Below are positions 49,962-58,732 of a DNA stretch of 64,000 bases, piece after piece (the stretch's first letter is position 1; the number at the start of each line of letters is the position of its first letter). Below the pieces are notes generated by a model. That model had not been told where the DNA came from. It saw only the letters and a list, made by a program, of their open reading frames with translations, and did not search any database. The position numbers were made by a program, and so were the translations under genes. This DNA is from Acidobacteriota bacterium. Its GTDB lineage: Bacteria; Acidobacteriota; Terriglobia; Acidiferrales; UBA7541. Location: assembly GCA_003224055.1 (NCBI GenBank), contig QHYE01000038.1, forward strand, positions 38,073 through 102,072. The letters run 5' to 3'.

Positions 49962-50630
49962 ATGACTCCAATGCAGTGTCGTGGTCTGCTGTTCGATATG
50001 GATGGAGTGTTGGTGGACTCGATGGCAGCGGTGGCGCGGGTGTGGTCCGTTTGGGCGAGCAAGCATGGCCTCGATCCAGAAACCGTGGTGAAGATCGCGC
50101 ACGGGCGGCCCAGCATCAGCACCATCCGCGAACTCCTCCCTCGCGCGGACCATGAAGCGGAGGATCGCGAAGTCGAGCGCCTGGAGATCGAAGACGGGGA
50201 GGGAATCGCGGCTTTACCCGGGGCCGCAGAACTTTTGGGCGTGCTGCCGGCAAGCCGGTACGCCATTGTAACTTCAGCGACGCGGCCCCTGGCGGAAGTT
50301 CGCTTACGCGCCGCCGGGCTCATAGTCCCGGCAAATCTTGTGACGGCGCGCGACGTGCAGCGCGGGAAACCTAATCCCGATCCCTATTTGATGGGAGCGA
50401 AAATCCTACGCGTCCCGCCGGAGGAATGTGTAGTAATCGAGGATGCGCCCTCGGGGATTCGCGCCGGAAAGGCGGCGGGAGCGCGCGTTGTGGCGCTGCG
50501 CACCACAGCCGGCGACGCGGAACTCGAACAGGCGGGCCCGGACTGGATCGTCGAGAACTGTGCCGAACTCATCTTGAATTTCAAATCCCCCCGTAAAGAG
50601 TCTTTTTTCCTCAGCCGTCGAACAAAATAA
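49962..50630 (+). CDS. HAD-superfamily sugar phosphatase-like protein
   Basis: 222 residues. Motif I is FDMDGVLVDS, motif II TSATRP, motif III GKPNPDPY, motif IV EDAPSGIRAGKAAG. Its closest look is the beta-phosphoglucomutase and phosphoglycolate/sugar-phosphate phosphatase group. Substrate is not decidable. GGAGAG precedes the ATG at 49962 by only one base, but the next ATG (49971) is an equally good start. The C-terminal 15 residues are Lys/Arg-rich. Confidence 0.85.
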   Translation: MTPMQCRGLLFDMDGVLVDSMAAVARVWSVWASKHGLDPETVVKIAHGRPSISTIRELLPRADHEAEDREVERLEIEDGEGIAALPGAAELLGVLPASRYAIVTSATRPLAEVRLRAAGLIVPANLVTARDVQRGKPNPDPYLMGAKILRVPPEECVVIEDAPSGIRAGKAAGARVVALRTTAGDAELEQAGPDWIVENCAELILNFKSPRKESFFLSRRTK

Positions 50631-50708
50631 TCCCGGGCTTCCGACAAACAGGTAGAATCTCAGCTTTGCCAAACGACGAACGATCCGTTTACGCCGAGGA
50701 GAGAACCG

Positions 50709-52271
50709 ATGATGCGTGTGAAAAATCTGCGTGCGCTGCCAGTGCTGGCGTTGTCCCTGATCGCCAACATCGCCGCGTTGCGCGCACAGGAAAAAGACGC
50801 CAAGCCCGCCGATAAGCCAGCGGAGGCGGCGGCCGCGCCCGCCAAGGAAGAATCCTCCGTCACCGATCACACTATCAGGATCGGCGGGCAAACGATTCCG
50901 TACAAGGCCACCGCGGCCACGATTTTGCTGAAAAACGAAAAGGAGGAACCGACCGCGCTCGTTTATTACACGGCGTACACGCGCAGCGACGCGAAGGACT
51001 TGAGCCAGCGGCCGATCTCTTTTGTCTATAACGGCGGCCCAGGTTCTTCTTCCGTGTGGCTGCACATGGGGTCGTTCTCGCCGCGCCGGGTCGTCACGGT
51101 CAATGCCGGTGCCACGCCGCCGGCGCCCTACAAACTCGCGGAGAACCCACAGTGCCTGCTGGACAAAACGGATCTGGTTTTCCTCGACCCCGTGGGAACG
51201 GGATTCAGCCACGCCGTGGGCAAAGCGCAGGACAAGGATTTTTGGGGCGTGGATCAGGACGTCAAATCGCTGGCGCAATTCATCAATACGTACGTCAGCC
51301 GCAACACCCGCTGGAATTCGCCCAAGTTCCTGATCGGCGAAAGCTACGGCACGTTCCGCTCCGCCGCGCTTTCGAACTATCTGCAATCGCATGACGGGCT
51401 GTACTTCAACGGCATCGTGCTGATCTCATCGGTGCTGGACCTGGGAACCATTTCCTTCAATCCGGGCGAAGACAAGCCGTACATTTTCTATCTGCCCAGC
51501 TACGCGGCCACCGCCTGGTATCACAAGGTGTTGAAAGACCGCCCGGACAATTTGAGTCCCTTGCTGGAAGAAGCGCGCCAGTTCGCGCAAACGGAATATG
51601 CCGGCGCCTTAATGAAGGGATCGAAATTGGGCGAAACGGAAAAATCCGCGGTGGCGAAGAAACTTTCGCGCTACACCGGCTTGAGCGAGGAGTATCTGAT
51701 CAAAGCACACTTGCGCGTCAATTTGCCGCAATTCATGAAGGAATTGCAGCGCGCCCGCGGGTTGACCACCGGCCGCCTCGATGCGCGTTTTTCCGGCTGG
51801 AGTTACGACTTGCTCGGTGAATACGCCGAATACGATCCGCAGGATGTGGCCATCACCGGCCCATTCACCGCCGCATTCAACAACTACGTGCGCGATGAGC
51901 TGAAATTCGGACAGGACAAGGTCTATCACACGGGCTCCGATGAGGCGGGCAACAATTGGGATTGGAAGCATCGCGGCGGCGGAGAAAATTTCGGTTTTCC
52001 CGGTTCGCCGAACGTGGAAGGCGACCTGATCCAGGCGATGCTCGCCAATCCGCACTTGCAAGTCGAAGTGGAAAACGGCATCTACGACCTGGCGACGCCG
52101 TTCTTCGCCACTGAATACACCATGGAGCACCTGGGCTTGCCGGAAAAACTGCAGAAGAACATTCATCTGCAGTATTACGACGCGGGACACATGATGTATT
52201 TGCGGGATGAAGATCTCGCCAAGCTGAAAGCCAACATCGCCGGCTTCATTGATGGAGCGTCCAAACAGTAG
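50709..52271 (+). CDS. S10-family serine carboxypeptidase
   Basis: 520 residues. Signal peptide (ALPVLALSLIANIAALRA), then Ala/Lys-rich linker, then an alpha/beta hydrolase with the S10 features FVYNGGPGSSS (oxyanion region), Ser212 in GESYGTFR, Asp460 in NGIYDLATPF and His494 in YDAGHMMY. It is exported and likely trims peptides in the periplasm or outside. ATG ATG at the start; AGGAGAG lies nearby. No neighbours on the same strand before the pilT-like gene. Confidence 0.93.
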   Translation: MMRVKNLRALPVLALSLIANIAALRAQEKDAKPADKPAEAAAAPAKEESSVTDHTIRIGGQTIPYKATAATILLKNEKEEPTALVYYTAYTRSDAKDLSQRPISFVYNGGPGSSSVWLHMGSFSPRRVVTVNAGATPPAPYKLAENPQCLLDKTDLVFLDPVGTGFSHAVGKAQDKDFWGVDQDVKSLAQFINTYVSRNTRWNSPKFLIGESYGTFRSAALSNYLQSHDGLYFNGIVLISSVLDLGTISFNPGEDKPYIFYLPSYAATAWYHKVLKDRPDNLSPLLEEARQFAQTEYAGALMKGSKLGETEKSAVAKKLSRYTGLSEEYLIKAHLRVNLPQFMKELQRARGLTTGRLDARFSGWSYDLLGEYAEYDPQDVAITGPFTAAFNNYVRDELKFGQDKVYHTGSDEAGNNWDWKHRGGGENFGFPGSPNVEGDLIQAMLANPHLQVEVENGIYDLATPFFATEYTMEHLGLPEKLQKNIHLQYYDAGHMMYLRDEDLAKLKANIAGFIDGASKQ

Positions 52272-52281
52272 AATATTCCTC

Positions 52282-52315
52282 GTAGGGGCCTAGCAGTTGT
52301 CCCGGCTTCGCCGGG
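52282..52315. repeat. GTAGGGGC plus CCCGGC-TTC-GCCGGG hairpin
   Basis: GTAGGGGC (52282-52289) and then CCCGGC (52301-52306), TTC, GCCGGG (52310-52315), just after the S10 stop. Reverse orientation of the copy at 23368-23409. Confidence 0.55.
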
Positions 52316-52502
52316 ATGCTGCGCCCTGCTTGGAACCGTGTTCTTTGCTTCCACCTACCTGTCCTTCCGGCCAGTTACCGGCAGGGAACCGTAGCCAAGA
52401 CCTCATAAATCCGAACGAGCCAGTTCGCCTACAATCGTTTTGAGCACGCTGCGTGCGACCCGCCCTCCGTTTCATGGGCCTCGCAAGGATCCAACGAATT
52501 CC

Positions 52503-53741
52503 ATGGCCACGCCGACACAAGAAATGCCGCCCGAACTGGCGGTCACGGAAGCACCAGCGACATCAGCAGCCCCCGCACAAAGAGCGATCCGCACAGCGCA
52601 GCTCGTCTCCGCGATGTTGAAGACCAACACGCAAGTGAGTGATTTGATTTTTTCGCCCGGCCGGGCGCCGCAAGTCGAAATATCCGGCCAGTTGGTCCAG
52701 TTGATGTTCAAGGGTCTCGAGTGCCTGACCTCGCAGGACACCAACTACATCGCTAACGAAATCATGGGTAAGAATGAAACGGCTGTCCGGAAGCTCGAGC
52801 AGGAAGGCTCCGCCGATCTTTCTTACGGAATCACCGGAGTTGCCCGGTTTCGCGTCAATATTTTCAAGCAGCGCGGCAGTTGCGCCATCGTCATGCGGGT
52901 CGTTCCAGACAAGATTCCAGGATTTGACGAGCTCCATCTGCCCTCGACGCTGAAAGAGATCGTTGATCTGCGGAATGGCGTGGTACTTGTCACCGGCCCG
53001 ACCGGCTCCGGAAAATCCTCCACGCTCGCGGCCATTCTCGACAGAATGAACGAAGAGAAGGCCTACCACATACTCACCATCGAAGATCCCATCGAGTTTC
53101 TGCATCGTCATAAGAAAGCGACCATCCATCAGCGCGAACTGCATTCCGATACGCCGACTTTTGCGCTGGCCTTGCGCGCGGCGTTGCGCCAGGCGCCGAA
53201 GGTCATTCTCGTAGGCGAAATGCGCGACCGGGAGACGATTGAAATCGCTCTCGAAGCCTCTGAAACGGGACACCTCGTCATGTCCACTCTGCACACCATC
53301 GACGCGGCAAAGACCGTTGAGCGCATCGTCGGCGTTTTCCCGATGACGGATCAGCATGCCATCCGCTCCCGCCTTTCGAAAGCCTTTCGCTTCATTGTTT
53401 CGCAACGCCTCCTTCCCAAGAAGGATGGCAAGGGACGCATCGCCGCCGTGGAGATTTTGAAATCCACGATGCGCACCCGCGAGTACGTCGAAAAAGGCGA
53501 GAGCGAAGGCAAGTCGCTCCTCGACGCCATGCGCGACGGCAGCACAGAAGGCATGCAGCATTTCGACGGAGAAATTGACAAGCTCATCCGCGAAGGAATC
53601 GTGGATTTCGAAACCGGCATCTCTTACTCATCCAACGCCGGTAACTTGCGCCTGGAAATGGCGGACTTCAGCGAGGAACAGCGCAACAAAACAACATCAA
53701 GCAAGACCAGCGACAGAACCGAGATCGAAATCGAAAGATAA
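52503..53741 (+). CDS. PilT/PilU-like type IV pilus retraction ATPase
   Basis: 412 residues. GPTGSGKS (165-172) is Walker A, IEDPIE the Asp box, VILVGEMRD (234-242) Walker B and the His box GHLVMSTLHT. It belongs to the GSPII_E/PilT ATPases that depolymerise pili or power twitching. The N-terminal 30 residues are Ala/Pro/Thr-rich and unusual, and the C-terminus carries a Lys/Thr-rich tail. No pilin or PilB gene is next to it; orphan PilT genes are common. Start at 52503: the frame above it is open but unlike PilT. Confidence 0.9.
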   Translation: MATPTQEMPPELAVTEAPATSAAPAQRAIRTAQLVSAMLKTNTQVSDLIFSPGRAPQVEISGQLVQLMFKGLECLTSQDTNYIANEIMGKNETAVRKLEQEGSADLSYGITGVARFRVNIFKQRGSCAIVMRVVPDKIPGFDELHLPSTLKEIVDLRNGVVLVTGPTGSGKSSTLAAILDRMNEEKAYHILTIEDPIEFLHRHKKATIHQRELHSDTPTFALALRAALRQAPKVILVGEMRDRETIEIALEASETGHLVMSTLHTIDAAKTVERIVGVFPMTDQHAIRSRLSKAFRFIVSQRLLPKKDGKGRIAAVEILKSTMRTREYVEKGESEGKSLLDAMRDGSTEGMQHFDGEIDKLIREGIVDFETGISYSSNAGNLRLEMADFSEEQRNKTTSSKTSDRTEIEIER

Positions 53742-53745
53742 GCAA

Positions 53746-54570
53746 TCACGGGGCTTTAGAACTGGCTTGTTGATCCGCGGGAAACAGCTCCTCAAAGAGC
53801 ATTTCCAAGAGTTGGTTAAAATGATCCGCCCCATGCTCGCGCACGTACCTGTGTTCGGCGGGCCGAAGCGGATTAGTGTCTACATGCCCTTCCAGCCGAG
53901 CAGTGATCTTCTGGTTCGCATTCGTATTCTCCAGACTCTTCTTGATCGTCTCGGAAGCGACAATGCCCTTCCGCAGCCGCTCGCGTGCGCTTCGCAGGTT
54001 ATCGAACAGGCCATCAAGGTCATGAATGATGCGAATCGCCTCAACCGCGCGGCAACCCTCCGCCAACTTGCCGTCCACGCCAACGGCGAAAATGTTCGGC
54101 ATCGTCCACGCGGTCTGACTCTTTCCCCGCGACCACATCACTTGCCCGACGGCAAACGTCGCGTCGCGCATACTATGAATCTCCGCCGCGGTCACAATCG
54201 CCTCTTCTGAAGCGCCGATTTCTCGAACGTATTTGTTCCACACATCGGCAATCCGTTGTTCGGGAACCTGTCGCAATGGATCGGAAACGGCTTCATATTC
54301 GGCGCGTGCAATTCGCTCCCGAATCCCCCGCGTGGCCCACGCAGGAGGCAGACTGTCCGCGAACATATCCGCAACGGCATCCACAAACGCCCGCGCGTCA
54401 GCCGCAGAGTTGATGCGCGCGGCTAACTCGTTCATTCGAATAGCCGCTTGGCGGTGGCGCTCGTAGAGGGCACTGGCTTGCTGCTGCGCAACCGCCTGCT
54501 CTTCGGGCTTGGAACTCTTCTGTCGCGGATTACCGAAAACAAGGGCGAATACCAGCCAATAGAGGAACAT
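53746..54570 (-). CDS. Exported protein of unknown function
   Basis: 274 residues, not recognised. Starts with a hydrophobic MFLYWLVFALVFGNP segment (signal or anchor), then a helical body with RIARAEYEAVSD, IVTAAEIHSMRDATFAVGQ and a Trp-containing MWSRGKSQTAWTMPNIFAVG. The Ala/Arg/Glu content suggests alpha-helical. GGAGG is four bases ahead of ATG 54570, so it is very probably translated. It ends five bases from the stop of the pilT-like gene on the other strand. Confidence 0.65.
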   Translation of the reverse strand: MFLYWLVFALVFGNPRQKSSKPEEQAVAQQQASALYERHRQAAIRMNELAARINSAADARAFVDAVADMFADSLPPAWATRGIRERIARAEYEAVSDPLRQVPEQRIADVWNKYVREIGASEEAIVTAAEIHSMRDATFAVGQVMWSRGKSQTAWTMPNIFAVGVDGKLAEGCRAVEAIRIIHDLDGLFDNLRSARERLRKGIVASETIKKSLENTNANQKITARLEGHVDTNPLRPAEHRYVREHGADHFNQLLEMLFEELFPADQQASSKAP

Positions 54571-54812
54571 TTTCCCTCCTCGCTGCAAAACGGAATGGAC
54601 TCAGCCGGTGACCGCACCTGCACACTCCAGCCACTGTAATTGAAAGCAGACTCGACTTCAATGGAAGCGCGCCTACGTGGCCGCACAATGCGCCCGCGGG
54701 TGATTGACTTGCCGATCCAGGCCACGAAGATTGCCGCGTGTCCAATGAAATCGGTTATCCTGTAGCGGCCTGGGGCGCCATCCAAGTCTGGCATCCAAGA
54801 ATATTCCTTGAA

Positions 54813-56519
54813 ATGAATTCTGCGAGCGGCAGCACGATGCTGCAATTCCCTACTGAAATTCTGGTCGTTCTGATCGTCGCACTCGGATTTATCTCGCTCA
54901 GCCTCTTCGCGCCTCGCTCCGCCGAGAACTTTTTCCGTCGCTTCGGAAGTGGCTTCACAAAACTAGCGGAACGAAAAACGCTCGCGATCTGGCTTTTGTT
55001 TTTTTTTGTAATCACCGTCCGGCTGGCGCTCCTGCCGCGGCTTTCTATTCCGATTGGCGGCATTCACGACGAATTCAGTTATTTGCTGATGGGAGACACG
55101 TTCACGCACGGGCGGCTGGCCAATCCGACTCATCCCATGTGGATCAGCTTTGAAACGTTCCACGTCAATTGGATTCCCACGTATTCCTCGAAGTATCCAC
55201 CGGCGCAAGGACTTGTGCTGGCCATCGGTTACTTGCTCGGCCATCCTTGGATCGGTGTGCTCCTCGGCAACGCGGCGATGGCCGCGGCAATCCTCTGGAT
55301 GCTGCAAGCGTGGCTGCCCACGCGATGGGCGTTCCTTGGCGGGATTCTCGTCGCGCTGAAGTTCGGCATCGCGAGCTACTGGATGAACAGCTATTGGGGC
55401 GGAGCCGTCGCGGCAACGGGAGGCGCGCTTGTGCTGGGAGCGCTGCCGAGAATTGCGCGAAGCGTGGAAACGAAAGACGCGCTGCTCATGGGACTCGGGA
55501 TCGCGCTTCTGGCCAACAGCAGGCCTTTCGAGGGCTTCCTCTTTTGCATCCCCATCGCCGGCTCGTTCTTCTGGTGGCTTGCCGGAAAATCAAAGTCACG
55601 GATGCCCATGCGAACGCCCATTCGAAACGTCCTTGTACCTCTGGCAGCTGTTATGGCATTGAGCGTAGCCTTCATGGGCTATTACAACTGGCGATTGACG
55701 GGACACGCCGCAGTTTTTCCTTACGTCTTGAATGCTAGAACCTACGAATCGGCGGGACTTTTTCTCTGGGATCATCCCCGCGAGCCGCTGCATTACAACA
55801 ACGAGCAGTTTGAAGAGTTCTACAGCGGATGGGAACTTGAGAACTACAACAACTCCTGGCGCGACGTTTGGAGAGTCACCGCCGAAAAATTAACGCGCAG
55901 CGGCAGCACCTATTTCTGGTGGGGGGCGCTGTTGCTTCTGCCCGGATTGCCCTTCGCTTTTTTTGATCGCAAGATGCGGCTGCCGCTGGCGATCTTTCTC
56001 ATGGTCACGGTTGGATTTTTTCTTGTGATTTGGTCGATGCCTCACTATGCAGCACCGCTGACCTGCGTGATCGCTCTGCTGCTCGTGCAAGCCATCCGGC
56101 ACCTGAGAACCATGAAAGTGTTTGGCCGCCCGGTCGGCGCGGCGCTTTCCCGCGCGGCGGTCGTGTTGCTCGCCGTCGATATGGCGCTTGGCGTCGCGCA
56201 TGGGGTTTGCGATCCGCTGAGTTGGGCCTGCACGGGTGATCCGAGCCGCGCCGCAATCGTCGAAAAACTTTCGCACACCCCGGGAAAACATCTGGTCATC
56301 GTGCGCTACCCGGAGGGCTACAACGTACACGACGATTGGGTTTTCAACGGTGCGGAAATCGACAGCGCAAAATTGCTCTGGGCACGAGAAACCAATCCGC
56401 AGCAAAACCAAAGACTCTTCGACTATTTCAAGGATCGTCAGATTTGGCTCATCCAACCGGAAGAAGACAATACCGAGTTGATCCCCTACCCTCTCGCAGC
56501 CACGCCGCAAAAACATTAG
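54813..56519 (+). CDS. GT-C-fold membrane glycosyltransferase (GT39/ArnT-like)
   Basis: About 568 residues with roughly ten membrane helices. The first extracytoplasmic loop has HDEFSYLLMGDTFTHGR followed by NPTHPMWISFETFH, the acidic motif and long loop of polyprenyl-phosphate-sugar-dependent GT-C enzymes. Substrate unknown, perhaps a lipid A or protein mannosyl-type reaction. The start is uncertain: ATG at 54813 is chosen; a GTG at 54738 and an ATG at 54837 are alternatives and no clear ribosome site separates them. The methyltransferase and glycosyltransferase genes next door face it tail to tail, so envelope sugar biosynthesis is the shared theme. Confidence 0.8.
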   Translation: MNSASGSTMLQFPTEILVVLIVALGFISLSLFAPRSAENFFRRFGSGFTKLAERKTLAIWLLFFFVITVRLALLPRLSIPIGGIHDEFSYLLMGDTFTHGRLANPTHPMWISFETFHVNWIPTYSSKYPPAQGLVLAIGYLLGHPWIGVLLGNAAMAAAILWMLQAWLPTRWAFLGGILVALKFGIASYWMNSYWGGAVAATGGALVLGALPRIARSVETKDALLMGLGIALLANSRPFEGFLFCIPIAGSFFWWLAGKSKSRMPMRTPIRNVLVPLAAVMALSVAFMGYYNWRLTGHAAVFPYVLNARTYESAGLFLWDHPREPLHYNNEQFEEFYSGWELENYNNSWRDVWRVTAEKLTRSGSTYFWWGALLLLPGLPFAFFDRKMRLPLAIFLMVTVGFFLVIWSMPHYAAPLTCVIALLLVQAIRHLRTMKVFGRPVGAALSRAAVVLLAVDMALGVAHGVCDPLSWACTGDPSRAAIVEKLSHTPGKHLVIVRYPEGYNVHDDWVFNGAEIDSAKLLWARETNPQQNQRLFDYFKDRQIWLIQPEEDNTELIPYPLAATPQKH

Positions 56520-56528
56520 CCGGCGCTG

Positions 56529-57164
56529 CTACTCTCTTTTCCTTAGCAACGACACAAAATGCAGTCCTCGTCCAACGAGCAGACTAAACGGAGGCGGGTA
56601 CAGCGGCACTTGCGTGGTCCAACTCACCTCCTCCAGCCCACATTTCGAAAAGTGCTCCGCCCATTCTTTGCGGCTCTGATAGTTGTACGTCAGCACCACG
56701 CCATGCGGACGGTTGCCCACCCAATCCATGAAACGCAGGGTCACATCATCGAGAAAAGTCTCGTCCAGATGATCCTTCAGCTGCACGAAGGAACGGCTGA
56801 CGCGCACGGCCTCGCGAAGCAGGACGGCTAGATCTTGCGTGTGATGCAGCACGTCCACGAAAACGCAAACATCGAACGAAGCGTCCGGAAAAGGTAAGGA
56901 TGAACCATCGAACGCGCGACATGCAATCTTGCAGCCGGGCCGCACGAGAAGCTCAACACCTTGAATGGAAATGTCTGGACGGAGTTGTGCGATAAGGCTG
57001 CCGATCGTGCCGTCGCCGCATCCGATATCCAGAACGGAAGCCCGTTGCGGAATCTGCGCCGCAAGCATCTCAGCCAGGACACGCGTGCGGCGTTCGAAAA
57101 CAAGCGCATGGTGCCAGCGCCCGATCCAGGAAAGCGGCCAGGAGGGCTGCGGTGTGGCGGCCAT
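56529..57164 (-). CDS. Class I SAM-dependent methyltransferase
   Basis: 211 residues. Motif I is SVLDIGCGDG (near residue 45), then an Asp in the loop VFVDVLHHTQD and a C-terminal beta strand region. Probably a small-molecule or sugar/lipid methylase. It begins directly after the stop of the glycosyltransferase upstream (no gap), so they are one operon and may act on the same lipid-linked glycan. Confidence 0.85.
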   Translation of the reverse strand: MAATPQPSWPLSWIGRWHHALVFERRTRVLAEMLAAQIPQRASVLDIGCGDGTIGSLIAQLRPDISIQGVELLVRPGCKIACRAFDGSSLPFPDASFDVCVFVDVLHHTQDLAVLLREAVRVSRSFVQLKDHLDETFLDDVTLRFMDWVGNRPHGVVLTYNYQSRKEWAEHFSKCGLEEVSWTTQVPLYPPPFSLLVGRGLHFVSLLRKRE

Positions 57165-58400
57165 TTATTTCAAGTCGTAGTCGCCAATGTAGGTGCCGCG
57201 GCTGATTCCCAGCATGCTCAGAAAAAAAGAAGCAAAAATCACCTGCACGCCGAGAAACAGCCACATGGACCAGAAAAGAATCTGGCGAACTTCAAAGAGC
57301 GGACCGAAACTGCTGGCCGCCCAGCGCCAGGTGACCCAGGCGCAACCAGCAAAGCCTGCAAGAAACAGAAAGCCACCGAGCAGCAAACCGGACTCCAGCG
57401 TGACGCGCCGCAAAACACGCTTCAACGACACGGTACCGCGATCGAAGCGCTCCGCATAGCTGAAAACTTTTGCGAACGCCCCGATCGAAAGAATCTGCGC
57501 GCCCATCAGCGTGAAGATGACGCCGAAAATCATGGTGTGTATGTCGAGCGTAACCCGTGGCGTGATGGCCCGCGGCCCAGGCAGCAGCCAGAACACGATC
57601 GCAAGGCCCATCGCAACAAGCAAGGCGCCCGGCAGAAAAAAAAGCCAGTTCGGCGCGTAGAGCAGCATGAACCGTAAACTTCGCCAACCGTCTCGAAAAC
57701 TCCGCAAGTGCGGAGCGCGGCCGCGCTTGTCCGGCCACAAAACAATGGGAATTTCCGTGATGCGCGCGCCGATCTGCGCGGACTTGATGATCATCTCCAA
57801 CGCGAATTCCATCCCGGAGCTGCGGACGTCCAGCCGGTCGTAGAGCGCCCGCGTGAAGCCGCGCATCCCGCAGTAACTGTCCCCGATTCCCACATGAAAT
57901 AAAGTGTTCAGGATCGCCGTGAGCCCCGGATTGCCGAAATACTTGTGCAACCGAGGCATCGCGCCGGGCTTGATCCCGCCGCGAAATCGATTGCCCATCA
58001 CCAGGTCAAAGCCTTCGCGAAGTTTTTCGACGAAGCGCGGCACGTCCGCAAAGTCATAGCTGTCGTCCGCATCTCCCATGATGATGAAGGGGCCCCGCGC
58101 CGCGGCGATGCCCGCACAGAGGGCAGCGCCGTAGCCACGTTCTGCGACGTGAATTACCCGCGCGCCGCGGCCTTCAGCAAGTTCCACGGAGCCATCTGTC
58201 GATCCATTGTCCGCGACTACCACCTCACCGAAGAGCCCCGCTTTGCGGAACGCGCCCATTGCTTTGTCCACACAATGGGCGAGCGAATTCGCTTCATTCA
58301 AGCAAGGGATGACCACTGACACGTCCACCGGCTGCGCTACACTCACGGAATCCGGCAAGGCGTCCTCGGAAGCCAGCGTTGTCTTCATACGGGAACCCAT
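57165..58400 (-). CDS. Family 2 glycosyltransferase, dolichyl/polyprenyl-phosphate type
   Basis: About 411 residues. GT-A fold with VSVVIPCLNEANSL, GSTDGS and the DADDSYDF metal-binding region, then three or four C-terminal membrane helices (YAPNWLFFLPGALLVAMGLAIVFWL, MIFGVIFTLMGAQILSI, LLGGFLFLAGFAGCAWVT, FWSMWLFLGVQVIFASFFL). This is the DPM1/GtrB-like architecture that makes polyprenyl-phosphate sugars. Such a product could serve the GT-C enzyme on the other strand. Several ATG codons near 58388-58427 compete; I used 58400. Confidence 0.85.
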   Translation of the reverse strand: MGSRMKTTLASEDALPDSVSVAQPVDVSVVIPCLNEANSLAHCVDKAMGAFRKAGLFGEVVVADNGSTDGSVELAEGRGARVIHVAERGYGAALCAGIAAARGPFIIMGDADDSYDFADVPRFVEKLREGFDLVMGNRFRGGIKPGAMPRLHKYFGNPGLTAILNTLFHVGIGDSYCGMRGFTRALYDRLDVRSSGMEFALEMIIKSAQIGARITEIPIVLWPDKRGRAPHLRSFRDGWRSLRFMLLYAPNWLFFLPGALLVAMGLAIVFWLLPGPRAITPRVTLDIHTMIFGVIFTLMGAQILSIGAFAKVFSYAERFDRGTVSLKRVLRRVTLESGLLLGGFLFLAGFAGCAWVTWRWAASSFGPLFEVRQILFWSMWLFLGVQVIFASFFLSMLGISRGTYIGDYDLK

Positions 58401-58732
58401 CATAACTCGCTCGCTTCGACTTTTCATCCCGCGAGCTGCGGCTTGCAGGCAAAGGAAATGAAAATGCAAAAGCCTTCCCCTGGAAATGGGGCAGCTTCCA
58501 ATATGCGCATAACACGGTAGAAGAGCATAGCGCCACGTTTATGGCAAAAGGGCATTCCGATTTGAGGCAAACAAACCCCTGGTTTCCACTTGAAACTGTG
58601 TTCGGAAACGAAATGATTTGAGTTAATTGGAGGTTTGCTTATCGGCTGAGGGCGGCGGAGCGGCCCGGATGCGCTTCACGATTTCCCCCGACAGTTGCGG
58701 CACAGCACAGCCAACATCGTTCGCCCACGGGA
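58401..58732. other. Intergenic region between glycosyltransferase and S1C protease
   Basis: 332 bases without a convincing gene. It is somewhat AT-rich around 58540-58630. No hairpin with a T-run is visible after the protease stop. Confidence 0.4.
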